A stretch of DNA of 64,000 bases. It comes from Paenibacillus cookii (GTDB taxonomy: Bacteria > Bacillota > Bacilli > Paenibacillales > Paenibacillaceae). Location: the NCBI RefSeq assembly GCF_018333375.1, contig NZ_BORW01000006.1:124001-188000 (forward strand), in the 5' to 3' direction. Shown here in pieces: positions 26,689 to 35,726 of this stretch. Position 1 is the stretch's first letter. Every line of letters begins with the position of its first letter. The notes beneath the pieces were generated by a model, which saw only the letters and a list, made by a program, of their open reading frames with translations, made no database searches and was not told the origin of the DNA. Made by a program: the position numbers and the translations under genes.

Positions 26689-27483
26689 ATGAACGAACAT
26701 CGGAAAGAACAGGACACTTCACCTGAAGCACGGGCTTATTCCGCCAAAAAATACCGGACGCCAGACGGCGTGCCGGCGGATATCGTCATGTTCACCCTGA
26801 CCAAAAGGGAACGGAAAACGGTGACCAAAACGCTGCCGATCCGCGAACTGAAGGTGATGCTGGTCAGGCGCAAATCGTGGCCGTGCGCGGGCATGTGGGC
26901 TTTGCCGGGAGGATTTTGCCGGGAAAGCGAATCGATCTATGATGCGGCCAAGCGGGAATTGAAGGAAGAAACCGGGGTAGACGGAGGGCATTTGGAATAC
27001 CTCGGGGTATACAGCACGCCGGGAAGGGATCCGCGGGGCTGGATTATCAGCCATGCTTTTTTTGCTTTGGTGGAAGAATGGATGCTTGAAAGCAGGCAGG
27101 CCGCCGATGACGCGGGCGAAGTGGGGCTGTTTGGCATTGAAGAGGCGCTCAGCGACTTGGAGCTGGCATTCGACCATCGGGACATTATCCGGGACGCTTA
27201 CATGCGTATTCAAAAGCAAATGCTGCATTCGACGATCGCCCGCCAGTTCCTGCCCGAGCAGTTTACGCTCAGCGAGCTTTACCAGGTCATCCAGACCGTC
27301 GTGCCCGAATTCAGCGAGCCGAATTTTATCCGCAAAATCACCTCTACCCGCAGCAGGCAAGGGATTTTGGAGGAAGTCCGGGACGAAAACGGCAAGCCGC
27401 TCAGTTCGAACCAATATTCGCAGCGTCCGGCACAGCTGTACCGGTTTACCGACTACGTGCCGCTGTTGTCCATCTACACGTGA
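26689..27483 (+). CDS. Nudix domain protein with C-terminal winged helix, NrtR-like
   Basis: A 264-residue protein. The Nudix domain (about 30-165) has a recognisable Nudix helix, GGFCRESESIYDAAKRELKE followed by ETGV, largely intact. Residues about 170-264 form a winged-helix domain (RQFLPEQFTLSELYQVIQTV, then FIRKITSTRSRQGI). This is the architecture of NrtR, the ADP-ribose-responsive repressor of NAD synthesis. The gene is followed by pncB and preceded by a palindrome over its own promoter. Because the Nudix box looks intact it could also hydrolyse ADP-ribose. The regulator role is inferred from architecture and context. Confidence 0.85.
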   Translation: MNEHRKEQDTSPEARAYSAKKYRTPDGVPADIVMFTLTKRERKTVTKTLPIRELKVMLVRRKSWPCAGMWALPGGFCRESESIYDAAKRELKEETGVDGGHLEYLGVYSTPGRDPRGWIISHAFFALVEEWMLESRQAADDAGEVGLFGIEEALSDLELAFDHRDIIRDAYMRIQKQMLHSTIARQFLPEQFTLSELYQVIQTVVPEFSEPNFIRKITSTRSRQGILEEVRDENGKPLSSNQYSQRPAQLYRFTDYVPLLSIYT

Positions 27484-27625
27484 GCTGCAGGAAAAGGCAA
27501 GCAGACCTCACGCCAACGGCGCTGCCCGCTGAGGGCTGCCCACGAAAATAGGGGATACAAGAAAGAATCGAAGGCTTGAAGAGTCATGGACCCTGCAGGG
27601 CTGGAATACAAAGGAGGAAGCCTGC

Positions 27626-29071
27626 ATGCAAACAGCAGGTCTGGCATTACATACAGACAAGTACCAAATCAATATGATGTATGCGCATTGGGTGAACCGG
27701 TCGCATCAGCAAAAGGCGGTTTTCGAAGCGTATTTCCGCAAACTTCCGTTCGGCAACGGGTATGCCGTCTTCGCCGGTCTGGAGAGGATCGTTCATTACA
27801 TCGCAAACTTGCGTTTTTCGGACGAAGACCTTAAATATTTGTCGGAGCAGGAAGAAAACTACGACACCGCGTTTTTGGAGGAGCTGAAGCAGTTCCGGTT
27901 CTGCGGGAATATCTATTCCATGAAGGAAGGGGCGCTGGTGTTCCCGAACGAGCCGCTTATCCGGGTGGAAGGAACCATCATGGAAACCCAACTGGTGGAA
28001 ACGGCGCTGCTCAACTTCATGAACTTCCAGACGCTGATCGCCACGAAAGCGTCGCGCGTGAAGCAGGTCGCGGGGGACGACATATTGCTCGAGTTCGGAA
28101 CGCGGCGCGCGCAGGAAGCCGATGCAGCCGTCTGGGGCGCTCGTGCCGCATACATTGCGGGTTTCCACGCCACCTCCAACATGCTTGCAGGGCAAAAATT
28201 CGGCATCCCGACGAAAGGAACGCATGCCCATTCGTGGGTCCAAAGCTTTTCCTCCGAGCAGGAGGCCTTTGACACGTACGCGAAGGTGATGCCGGACGAA
28301 GTGACGCTGCTCGTGGACACGTTCGACACGTTAAAAAGCGGCGTGCCGCATGCGATCGAGACGGCCAAAAAGCTTGAAGCCGCCGGCAAAAAAATGTCCG
28401 CGATCCGCCTCGACAGCGGGGACCTGGCCTATTTGTCGATCCAAGCCCGCAAAATGCTGGACGACGCCGGATTATCCTATATTAAAATCGTCGCTTCGAA
28501 CGATCTGGACGAAAACACGATTTTGAACCTGAAGGCGCAGGGAGCTCGCATCGACACGTGGGGCGTCGGCACCCAGCTCATTACCGCCGCGGATCAGCCT
28601 GCGCTCGGGGGCGTATACAAGCTCGTGGAGCGCGAAGTGAACGGAGAAATGGTCCCGACGATCAAAATCTCGGGCAACCCGGAAAAGGTGTCCACGCCGG
28701 GCAAAAAGGACGTCTACCGCATCGTGGACCGGGTCACCGGCAAAGCGACGGCGGACTACATCGTGTTCCCGGACGAAGAAAAGCCGCGCGACAGGCTGAA
28801 GCTGTTTAATCCGCAGCACCCGTATTTGCAAAAATACGTCAAAAATTACGAGGCCGTCCCGATGCTGCACCAAATTTTCGAAAACGGCAAGCTGGTGTAC
28901 GAGCTCCCTTCCCTGGAGGAGATCCGCAGCTACCACCGCGCGCAAATGGAACTGTTTTGGCCGGAATATTTGCGCAAGCTGAATCCGGAAATTTACCGCG
29001 TCAATTTGAGCGAAAAAGTCTGGGACCTGAAGCAGAAGCTGATGGCCGAATTCATGCAAACGGAAGAATAA
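27626..29071 (+). CDS. pncB: Nicotinate phosphoribosyltransferase
   Basis: A 481-residue type II phosphoribosyltransferase that makes nicotinate mononucleotide from nicotinate and PRPP in NAD salvage. AAAGGAGGAAGCCTGC precedes the ATG. Family features are LHTDKYQINMMYAHW at the N-terminus, the catalytic-region His in GTHAHSWVQSF, the FGTRRAQEADAA substrate loop, the AIRLDSGDLAYLS strand and the PRPP-binding WGVGTQLI. It probably shares a transcript with the upstream Nudix regulator, as the 142-base spacer shows no terminator. A strong terminator follows. Confidence 0.97.
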   Translation: MQTAGLALHTDKYQINMMYAHWVNRSHQQKAVFEAYFRKLPFGNGYAVFAGLERIVHYIANLRFSDEDLKYLSEQEENYDTAFLEELKQFRFCGNIYSMKEGALVFPNEPLIRVEGTIMETQLVETALLNFMNFQTLIATKASRVKQVAGDDILLEFGTRRAQEADAAVWGARAAYIAGFHATSNMLAGQKFGIPTKGTHAHSWVQSFSSEQEAFDTYAKVMPDEVTLLVDTFDTLKSGVPHAIETAKKLEAAGKKMSAIRLDSGDLAYLSIQARKMLDDAGLSYIKIVASNDLDENTILNLKAQGARIDTWGVGTQLITAADQPALGGVYKLVEREVNGEMVPTIKISGNPEKVSTPGKKDVYRIVDRVTGKATADYIVFPDEEKPRDRLKLFNPQHPYLQKYVKNYEAVPMLHQIFENGKLVYELPSLEEIRSYHRAQMELFWPEYLRKLNPEIYRVNLSEKVWDLKQKLMAEFMQTEE

Positions 29072-29091
29072 ACGGAATATTCGGATCACCG

Positions 29092-29135
29092 AGATTCGGC
29101 AAAGGAACGGGATCGCTCCTTGCCGAATCTTTTTT
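29092..29135 (+). terminator. Terminator after pncB
   Basis: AGATTCGGCAAAGGA pairs with TCCTTGCCGAATCT around a 9-base loop, followed by TTTTTT. Confidence 0.9.
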
Positions 29136-29173
29136 ACAAACGGACAAACGATTTCTGAAGGAGGGAAAGACGA

Positions 29174-30166
29174 ATGGAAACGTTTAAAGCCTATGTCATC
29201 CGGCGCAGCGGCGAAAGTCTGGCCGGACAAATCGAAGAAATGAGCCTCGGCGGTCTTCCGGAAGGCGATGTGCTTGTGAAAGTGCATTATTCGGGAGTGA
29301 ACTTCAAGGATGGACTCGCCAGCGTGCCTGAAGGGAAAGTCGTCAAGGAGTACCCGATCATTCCGGGGATCGACCTGGCCGGCGAGGTTGTCAGCTCAAG
29401 CCACCCGGATTTTCGCGAAGGAGATCCGGTTTTGTGCACCGGTTACGGTCTTGGAACAGCGCATCACGGCGGTTTCAGCGAATATGCCCGCATCCCGGCG
29501 GATTGGCTGCTTCCCCTGCCGGCGGGCTTAAGCTTGCGCGAGGCCATGGGAATCGGAACGGCCGGATTCACGGCGGCCCTGTCGGTCGATCGCCTCATGC
29601 ATTGCGGCGTCACTCCGGAAGCAGGGACGGTGCTTGTGACGGGGGCAACCGGAGGCGTCGGCAGCTTTGCGGTCGATATTTTGGCGCGGGCCGGTTTTGA
29701 AGTGACGGCCAGCACCGGCAAAACCAGCCAGGAAGAGTGGCTGAAACGCCTAGGCGCGGCCGATGTCATCGGCCGGGAGGACGTTGCCGGTTCGGGCGCC
29801 GGCCCGCTCGGCAAACAACGCTGGGCGGGAGCGGTGGATCCGGTAGGCGGGCCGGGACTGGAGGATATTTTAAAAAACATCCGTTACGGGGGAGCGGTCG
29901 CGCTTTCCGGATTAACGGGCGGGACGGCGTTCAACTCCACGGTGCATCCCTTTATTTTGCGCGGGGTCCAGCTGCTGGGCATCGATTCGGTGTTTTGCCC
30001 GAAAGATTGGAGAACGCGCGTTTGGAATAAGCTCGGTCAAGAGTGGAAGCCCGAAAGGGCGCTAAGCGCGGGAATTAAGGAAGCTTCGCTTGAAGATTTG
30101 CCCGAAGTATTGCAGTCCGTTTTGCAGGGAAAAGCGGTTGGAAGGACGGTCATCCGTTTGGCATAA
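29174..30166 (+). CDS. Acrylyl-CoA reductase/YhdH-family MDR oxidoreductase
   Basis: A 330-residue medium-chain dehydrogenase/reductase without catalytic zinc. AAGGAGGGAAAGACGA precedes the ATG. The GroES-like N-terminal half carries YSGVNFKDGLASVP and PIIPGIDLAGEVV, the pattern of the YhdH/AcuI subfamily (NADPH-dependent acryloyl-CoA or quinone reductase). The Rossmann motif is TGATGGVGSFAVDIL. Physiological substrate in Firmicutes is unclear. It is monocistronic, or expressed by read-through from pncB. Confidence 0.92.
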   Translation: METFKAYVIRRSGESLAGQIEEMSLGGLPEGDVLVKVHYSGVNFKDGLASVPEGKVVKEYPIIPGIDLAGEVVSSSHPDFREGDPVLCTGYGLGTAHHGGFSEYARIPADWLLPLPAGLSLREAMGIGTAGFTAALSVDRLMHCGVTPEAGTVLVTGATGGVGSFAVDILARAGFEVTASTGKTSQEEWLKRLGAADVIGREDVAGSGAGPLGKQRWAGAVDPVGGPGLEDILKNIRYGGAVALSGLTGGTAFNSTVHPFILRGVQLLGIDSVFCPKDWRTRVWNKLGQEWKPERALSAGIKEASLEDLPEVLQSVLQGKAVGRTVIRLA

Positions 30167-30301
30167 TGCCGATTCGCGAGTTACGCTTGTTAAGATTTCA
30201 CAGCAGCCGATGCTGCATAAACCGTTTGAAATGATGGCATTCTAAGCCCATATTAGGCTGTCTTCCGCTTGAAGCGGTATCAGGGGAAGGGATGAATCAA
30301 C

Positions 30302-30811
30302 ATGAACAAACGGTTCGCATGGCTGCTCACTTGCGTGCTGCTGGCTGTTACGGTCGGCTGCGACAAGCATACCGTCATCAAAAAAGAAGTCAAACTGTAT
30401 AATTTCGATTCCTATTCCGAAGGCAACATCCGGGCACAATCGCAGGGCAGCGGGCTGAACGGCCAGCTTCTGAATCAGCTGCAGCTTGCTTTCGGCGAGA
30501 AGAACATTCCATTGACCCATCACACGCATGCCGAGGACGGGCGCGGCAATATCAGCTACCAGTATTTTATCCGGGGAAATCCGCAGCAGTATGTCAAACT
30601 CCATGTGTTTACCAACGAAAAGGAGCGGATTGAGCGGATTCAAAATTGGTACGGCGACCAAAAACGGGTGGAAACCCCGACGTCCAGAACGCTGATTTAC
30701 GGCCATAACAGGGTTGCTTTGATTTATACGTCTTCCGGAAAAAACAAGGGACAATACGAAACGCAGGTTCATGAAATATTCAATTCGCTGATCGACAGAA
30801 TGGATTTTTAA
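30302..30811 (+). CDS. Putative lipoprotein of unknown function
   Basis: A 169-residue exported protein. A KR tip and hydrophobic stretch (residues 5-19, FAWLLTCVLLAVTVG) end at Cys20, giving a lipobox TVGC that is acceptable though not ideal. The mature part has beta-rich and basic stretches and a central YQYFIRGNPQQYVKLHVFTN segment; no domain is recognised. GAAGGGATGAATCAAC precedes the ATG. It is flanked by a strong terminator, with moaB convergent on the other side. Confidence 0.75.
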   Translation: MNKRFAWLLTCVLLAVTVGCDKHTVIKKEVKLYNFDSYSEGNIRAQSQGSGLNGQLLNQLQLAFGEKNIPLTHHTHAEDGRGNISYQYFIRGNPQQYVKLHVFTNEKERIERIQNWYGDQKRVETPTSRTLIYGHNRVALIYTSSGKNKGQYETQVHEIFNSLIDRMDF

Positions 30812-30815
30812 CCGT

Positions 30816-30856
30816 AAAACAAGCCGGGAACGCAACGTTCCCGGCTTGTTTTTAAT
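30816..30856. terminator. Bidirectional terminator between the lipoprotein gene and moaB
   Basis: AAACAAGCCGGGAACG-CAA-CGTTCCCGGCTTGTTT is a perfect 16-base-pair stem with T-runs on both strands. The moaB stop codon lies in its 3' flank. Confidence 0.93.
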
Positions 30857-31367
30857 TTTTTTTGTATATTTCACGCATGACATGCCGCAGCTCCGGCACG
30901 ATGATCCGCTCCAAAGCGAGTTTGACGGCTCCCGTCGAACCCGGGATGGAAAACACGGCGGTGCCGCCGACCGTTCCGGCGATGGCGCGGCTTAAAATCG
31001 CGGCAGGTCCGATATCTTCCGTGAAACTGAGATACCTGAATATTTCGCCGAATCCCGGCAGCTGCTTGTCGAGCAGCGAGGCTACCGCCTCGTACGTCGT
31101 GTCGCGCGGGGAAATGCCCGTTCCTCCCGTGAATAGGACCGCTTCCACTTCCGGATTTCCCGCCGCTTCATGAATAAGCTCCCGAATGCCTTCATAATCG
31201 TCTTTGACGATTTCGTAGCGCACGACACGGTATCCCGCATCTTCCAAAAGGGACTTCATCAACTTTCCCCCAGCGTCCGTCTCCGGCGTGCGCGTATCGG
31301 ATACGGTCACGACCATGCAGGAGACGGTGTCCGGCGCTTGACTGCGATGTTCGTCCACGGATCTCAT
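30852..31367 (-). CDS. moaB: Molybdenum cofactor biosynthesis protein MoaB
   Basis: A 171-residue MogA/MoaB-fold protein acting in molybdopterin adenylylation. ATG 31367 follows GAGAGGAGAATGGAAG; the longer frame upstream lacks a site. The family core is intact: VVTVSDTRTPETDAGG, the molybdopterin-binding FTGGTGISPRD and the IPGSTGAVKLALERII stretch near the C-terminus. No other Mo-cofactor genes are nearby. It is divergent from the CobW-type gene. Confidence 0.94.
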   Translation of the reverse strand: MRSVDEHRSQAPDTVSCMVVTVSDTRTPETDAGGKLMKSLLEDAGYRVVRYEIVKDDYEGIRELIHEAAGNPEVEAVLFTGGTGISPRDTTYEAVASLLDKQLPGFGEIFRYLSFTEDIGPAAILSRAIAGTVGGTAVFSIPGSTGAVKLALERIIVPELRHVMREIYKKN

Positions 31368-31502
31368 CTTCCATTCTCCTCTCTCTTTTTTGGAATGTCT
31401 TTTTAGGATAGACCTTTCGGGACAAACTTGCAAATGAACGCGGACGGCAAAAGGTGCAAAACATTCGAAGCGGTTGCGGCCCGGCCCCGGGGTGTAGTAC
31501 AC

Positions 31503-31519
31503 TTTGCGTAAAACGCAAA
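31503..31519. promoter_or_regulatory. Perfect palindrome upstream of the CobW-type GTPase
   Basis: TTTGCGT-AAA-ACGCAAA lies 27 bases before the start of the GTPase gene, in the moaB/cobW divergent spacer. It does not match the Bacillus Zur box. A repressor operator is an inference. Confidence 0.4.
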
Positions 31520-31546
31520 ATCCAATAACGCAAGGGGAAAACGAAC

Positions 31547-32569
31547 ATGCCAAATCAAGCAACGACACCCATTTACATATTGTCCGGCTTTTTGGGAAGC
31601 GGGAAAACGACGTTCCTTCAGCGCCTCGTCAACCACTGGCAGGAGCAGGGATTACGTCCGGCCGTGATCATGAACGAAATCGGGGACGTCAATCTGGACG
31701 GGCTGCTGGTGGAAGAGCGGGTTCCGATGACCGAGATGCTCAGCGGCTGCATTTGCTGCTCGATCCGCGGCGATTTGAGCGTGGAGATGGCCGGCCTGAT
31801 CGAAAGGGAACATCCCGACGTGATCGTCGTCGAAGCGACGGGCATCGCGAACCCGATGGAGATTTTGGACGGAGTAACCGAAGCGGCGTTATACATGAAA
31901 ATCGATTTGAAAGGGGTATTGACCGTCGTCGATTCGGCTCATTTGCTGGAGCTGTACCGCGAGCAAAAAGGGAAAACCTTCAGGCTAATGCAAGAGCAGA
32001 TCCGCGCGGCCTCCTGCCTGATTTTGAATAAAACGGACCGCGTCACGGCAGGCGAGCGGGAAGAACTGGAGTCGGTCATTTCCCGTTGGAACGGGTATGC
32101 CCCCATCCTTCCGGCCGTCCGCTGCGAGGTGGACGTCGCCGAAGTCTTGGCCTCGCTTGGCGGCAAAACGGGTCTGCCTGAATCGGACAAACCCGATGGG
32201 GCAGCTTCGACCGGTCTTGAAGCGGAGGATGAGGAGCATCATTCCCATTCGGCAGCAGGGCATCATCATGCGCATCATGACCATGTGATGGTGTATACCC
32301 ATTATTTGCGCGGGCCGGTGGACAGCGGGGAGTTCGAACGTTTTGTGGCAGGTATGCCGCGGGAGGTATACCGTGCCAAAGGCGTCTTGACGTTCAGCGA
32401 TACGGCGAGCCGTTTCCTGTTTCAATACGCCTTCCGGGAGCCTGATTTTTTGCGGATCACGCCTCAGGGCGACGTGCCGGACGTGGTCGTTTTTATCGGC
32501 GAGCATTTCTCCAAAACGGCCATCGAAAACGGGATGCGGGCGCTGGAAGGCCAAGAGGGCCGGAGCTGA
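31547..32569 (+). CDS. CobW/COG0523 G3E-family metallochaperone GTPase
   Basis: A 340-residue cytosolic GTPase that inserts or stores metals, commonly zinc. P-loop GFLGSGKTT is at 14-22, the metal-binding CxCC motif (GCICC) at about 67-72, and the NKTD base-recognition motif at about 162. A histidine-rich metal loop (EEHHSHSAAGHHHAHHDH, about 230-250) follows, then the CobW C-terminal domain. AAGGGGAAAACGAAC precedes the ATG. The palindrome just upstream suggests metal- or stress-responsive control. Which metal is served cannot be read from the sequence; zinc is the most common for this architecture. Confidence 0.93.
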   Translation: MPNQATTPIYILSGFLGSGKTTFLQRLVNHWQEQGLRPAVIMNEIGDVNLDGLLVEERVPMTEMLSGCICCSIRGDLSVEMAGLIEREHPDVIVVEATGIANPMEILDGVTEAALYMKIDLKGVLTVVDSAHLLELYREQKGKTFRLMQEQIRAASCLILNKTDRVTAGEREELESVISRWNGYAPILPAVRCEVDVAEVLASLGGKTGLPESDKPDGAASTGLEAEDEEHHSHSAAGHHHAHHDHVMVYTHYLRGPVDSGEFERFVAGMPREVYRAKGVLTFSDTASRFLFQYAFREPDFLRITPQGDVPDVVVFIGEHFSKTAIENGMRALEGQEGRS

Positions 32570-32619
32570 AGCGACATGGCGGGGGAACCCGGGCCGGGGA
32601 CTCAAAAAAGAACTTGGGC

Positions 32620-32648
32620 TTGATTCCTCGTTTGGCGCTAGGTATAAT
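32620..32648 (+). promoter_or_regulatory. Sigma-A promoter of the argS T-box transcript
   Basis: TTGATT (32620-32625), a 17-base spacer and TATAAT (32643-32648), just upstream of the T-box leader. Confidence 0.85.
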
Positions 32649-32654
32649 AGTCTG

Positions 32655-33024
32655 AAATATTGAACGTCAGGGATCGGGAGAGTAACGAAGGTTTACGCAT
32701 GGACAGCGAACCGGGATGGGTGGAAGCCGGAACATGCCCCTTCGTGAAGCGCACCCGTGAGACGGCGAATCCAAAACCTCGCTTCCGGAATCGGTGATCC
32801 TGATCGATAGGCATATAAAGTTCCGGGAGCCGCGCAAAGTGCTTGAATCGGCATCGAAGCCATTTGGCAGCGGACTTTGGGGCAAGTAGATTCGTCCGGG
32901 TAACTCCGTTAGAGGTTGCGAAGGGAAACGAAACCTTACGGCAGGGGCCGGAAGATTCGTTTACTTAGAGTGGTACCGCGGGATATTCAGCTCTCGTCTC
33001 TATTATGGAGACGGGAGCTTTTTA
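32655..33024 (+). promoter_or_regulatory. T-box riboswitch (arginine) controlling argS
   Basis: The conserved T-box AGAGTGGTACCGCGG is at 32967-32981, followed by a terminator (AGCTCTCGTCTC / GAGACGGGAGCT, 32989-33019, then TTTTT). In stem I, CGGG (32675-32678) and CCCG (32754-32757), and ACGAAGG (32685-32691) and CCTTCGT (32739-32745), enclose an internal loop with AGAGTA on one side and GAAGCGCA on the other. This is the specifier loop; CGC at 32750-32752, followed by a purine, reads as an arginine codon. Uncharged tRNA-Arg should stabilise the antiterminator and switch argS on. Confidence 0.93.
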
Positions 33025-33053
33025 TTTTGAGAAAAAGAAAGAAAGGTTGATCC

Positions 33054-34757
33054 ATGATGATAACCCAATGGGCTGCAAACGCGCTGAAAAACCACGTGCC
33101 GCTGGAGGCGGACGATATATCGAAACGGCTTGAAACGCCGCCTTCCCCGGACATGGGGGATATCGCGTTCCCTTGCTTTACGCTCGCCAAGCAATTCAGA
33201 AAAGCGCCCCAGGAGATCGCCCAATCGATCGCCGGCGCCTGGGACCACGCGCATATAACGGCGTCTGCCGCCGGTCCTTACGTCAATTTGACGTTCGACC
33301 GGGGGTATTACGGAAGCTTGATGATGGAAGGACTGGAGCAGGAGAAAGTGCCGGAAACCGGAAAAGGCATCCGCGTCGTCATCGATATGTCTTCCCCCAA
33401 CATCGCCAAACCGTTTGGCATCGGCCATCTCCGTTCCACGATGATCGGGGCGGCCTTATACCATATGCATAAGCTTGCGGGCTACGACGTCGTCAGCGTC
33501 AATCATCTGGGCGATTGGGGAACGCAGTTCGGCAAGCAGATCGCCGCGTATAAAAGATGGGGAGACGACGAACGGTTATCCGCAGACCCGATCGGCGAAT
33601 CGCTGAACTTGTACGTTCGTTTCCATGAAGAAGCGGAGCATGACGAGACGTTGGAACCGGAAGCAAGGGAGTGGTTCCGCAAGCTGGAGGAGGGAGACGG
33701 CGAAGCCCGCTCGTTATGGGCCTATTTCGTGGACGTAAGCATGAAGGAATTCAGCAGAATGTACGATCGGCTGAACGTCCGTTTCGACTACACGCTGGGC
33801 GAAAGCTTTTACAACGATAAAATGCCTGCGGTGGTCGATTCCTTGAAGGAAAAAGGGCTGCTGGTCGAAAGCGACGGGGCGCTGGTCGTCCGGCTGGACG
33901 AGGAGGGCATGCCGCCATGCCTCATTTTGAAAAAGGACGGCACGACCATATACCCGACGAGGGATTTGGCCACCGCCATCTACCGGCATGACGAGATGAA
34001 AGCGGACCGGCTGCTGTACGTGGTCGGGAACGAACAGAGGCTGCATTTCCAGCAGGTCTTTGCGGTGCTGCGCCGCATGGGGATGGATTGGGCGGACAGC
34101 TGCACGCACGTGCCGTTTGGCCTCATGAAATTCGAAGGCAAAAAAATGTCCACGCGCCGCGGCAAAATCGTCAAGCTGGAAAACGTGCTGGATGAAGCCG
34201 TCGAACGGGCCTTAGCCATCATCAACGAAAAAAATCCGGAGCTGGAGTCCAAGCAGCAGGTTGCGGAGGCGGTCGGGATCGGCGCGGTCATTTTCGGCGA
34301 CCTGAAAAACAACCGCCTGAACGAAGTGGATTTCTCGCTGGAAGACGCGCTGAATTTCGACGGGGAAACGGGGCCTTACGTGCAGTATACCTACGCTAGA
34401 ACCCAGAGCGTGCTTGCGAAGGGGGCGGCTGCGTATGGCACGGCCGAGGACGCCATGGAAGAGACCGATCCCAACGCAGGGGCCCATCACCTCGGCGACG
34501 CCGGCTGGGAGCTGCTCAAGCTGCTGACCCGGTTTCCGGAAGCATTGGAGCGGGGCGTGCGCAACCAGGAGCCGTCGGTTCTCGCGCGTTATGCGCTGGA
34601 TGTGGCGCAGTCCTTCAATCAATTTTATAATAAGGAAAGAATTGTCATCGAAGACGCCCAGGTTCGAAAGGCAAGATTGCGGCTGACGCGGCTGGCCGGC
34701 CGCACGATTGCGCGGACGATGGGGCTGTTGGGCATCCAGACGCCTGAACGGATGTAA
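33054..34757 (+). CDS. argS: Arginyl-tRNA synthetase
   Basis: A 567-residue class I aminoacyl-tRNA synthetase. The HIGH-type motif is FGIGHLRS (about 120-127), and the KMSK position reads KKMSTRRG (about 363). The N-terminal tRNA-binding domain and the C-terminal all-helical anticodon domain (about 450-567, ending RTMGLLGIQTPERM) are complete. ATG 33054 is followed by a second ATG; either could serve. It is controlled by the arginine T-box directly upstream. Confidence 0.97.
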   Translation: MMITQWAANALKNHVPLEADDISKRLETPPSPDMGDIAFPCFTLAKQFRKAPQEIAQSIAGAWDHAHITASAAGPYVNLTFDRGYYGSLMMEGLEQEKVPETGKGIRVVIDMSSPNIAKPFGIGHLRSTMIGAALYHMHKLAGYDVVSVNHLGDWGTQFGKQIAAYKRWGDDERLSADPIGESLNLYVRFHEEAEHDETLEPEAREWFRKLEEGDGEARSLWAYFVDVSMKEFSRMYDRLNVRFDYTLGESFYNDKMPAVVDSLKEKGLLVESDGALVVRLDEEGMPPCLILKKDGTTIYPTRDLATAIYRHDEMKADRLLYVVGNEQRLHFQQVFAVLRRMGMDWADSCTHVPFGLMKFEGKKMSTRRGKIVKLENVLDEAVERALAIINEKNPELESKQQVAEAVGIGAVIFGDLKNNRLNEVDFSLEDALNFDGETGPYVQYTYARTQSVLAKGAAAYGTAEDAMEETDPNAGAHHLGDAGWELLKLLTRFPEALERGVRNQEPSVLARYALDVAQSFNQFYNKERIVIEDAQVRKARLRLTRLAGRTIARTMGLLGIQTPERM

Positions 34758-34795
34758 CCTCCGAATAAATGAACCGGAAGAAGGTGGCTTCGGCT

Positions 34796-35710
34796 GTGGC
34801 CGATAAAAGAGAAGCGGAAGGTCGGGACGACGGTTTGGTGATTCTTCGGGACACCGTCAAAACGTATAACGGACGCAACGTGCTGCACAATATATCGCTG
34901 AAAGTAAGGCAAGGGGAATGCATCGCGCTGATTGGCAAAAACGGATCCGGCAAAAGCACGCTGCTGCGGTTGCTGGCAGGACTTTCCCGTCCGGCGTCGG
35001 GGACGCGGACCGTGCCCGGGGGATCACTCCGCATCGGCTACGTGCCGGAGCGGTTTCCCCCGATTGTCTTTACGCCATGGGAATTCCTGTCGAGCACGGC
35101 TGCCGTCCGGGGATTGGATAAACACGCGGCGGAGGAAGAGTTGAACGTTTTGCTGCGGCAGCTGGATATGGAACATGCCATGCATGTCAAAATGAATCAA
35201 TTCTCCAAAGGGATGCTGCAAAAAATCAATTTGATCCAGGCGATCGCGGGCAAACCGGATTTACTGCTGTTGGACGAGCCGCTGTCGGGATTGGACGTCA
35301 AGGCGCAGGAAAATCTGCTTCATGTGCTGCTCGCCCAAAAAAGGAGCGGAACCGCCATCGTCATGTCGGTTCATGAATCGAAGCTGATCGAACGGGCGGC
35401 GGATCGGGTGCTGCTCATTCAGGAAGGGAGGATCGTGAAGGAATCCCGGGAGGAACGCTGGCAGCCGGGAGCGGTTGCGGAGGTTTCCGCCCGCATTCCA
35501 GGCCCCGAGGCGCTTGCGGAAATTGCCGCCCATCCAGGCGTTGCCGACTGCACGCCAGATTCGGATGTTTACCTGCTTCAAGTAGAGGAAGGTTCGATTG
35601 ACCAGGTTTTGCGCATCATACTGGATCGCGGCGGTTCGGTCCTGTCGGTCATTCCGGCCGAAGGGATCGATGCCCGCATGGGGGAGCGGCTGCAAGCCGC
35701 GGCACGCTGA
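34796..35710 (+). CDS. ABC transporter ATP-binding protein
   Basis: A 304-residue ATPase subunit of a small exporter. GTG 34796 has GAAGGTGG 8 bases upstream; ATG 34769 is an alternative with no clear site. Walker A is GKNGSGKST, the Q-loop and the signature FSKGMLQKI (a variant of LSGGQ, as in bacitracin- or Na-type exporters) follow, Walker B is LLLLDEPLSGLD and the switch His is in SVHES. About 90 extra C-terminal residues form an accessory domain. It is followed by its membrane partner at 16 bases. Confidence 0.9.
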   Translation: MADKREAEGRDDGLVILRDTVKTYNGRNVLHNISLKVRQGECIALIGKNGSGKSTLLRLLAGLSRPASGTRTVPGGSLRIGYVPERFPPIVFTPWEFLSSTAAVRGLDKHAAEEELNVLLRQLDMEHAMHVKMNQFSKGMLQKINLIQAIAGKPDLLLLDEPLSGLDVKAQENLLHVLLAQKRSGTAIVMSVHESKLIERAADRVLLIQEGRIVKESREERWQPGAVAEVSARIPGPEALAEIAAHPGVADCTPDSDVYLLQVEEGSIDQVLRIILDRGGSVLSVIPAEGIDARMGERLQAAAR

Positions 35711-35726
35711 TGAGGGGGAGAAAAAG

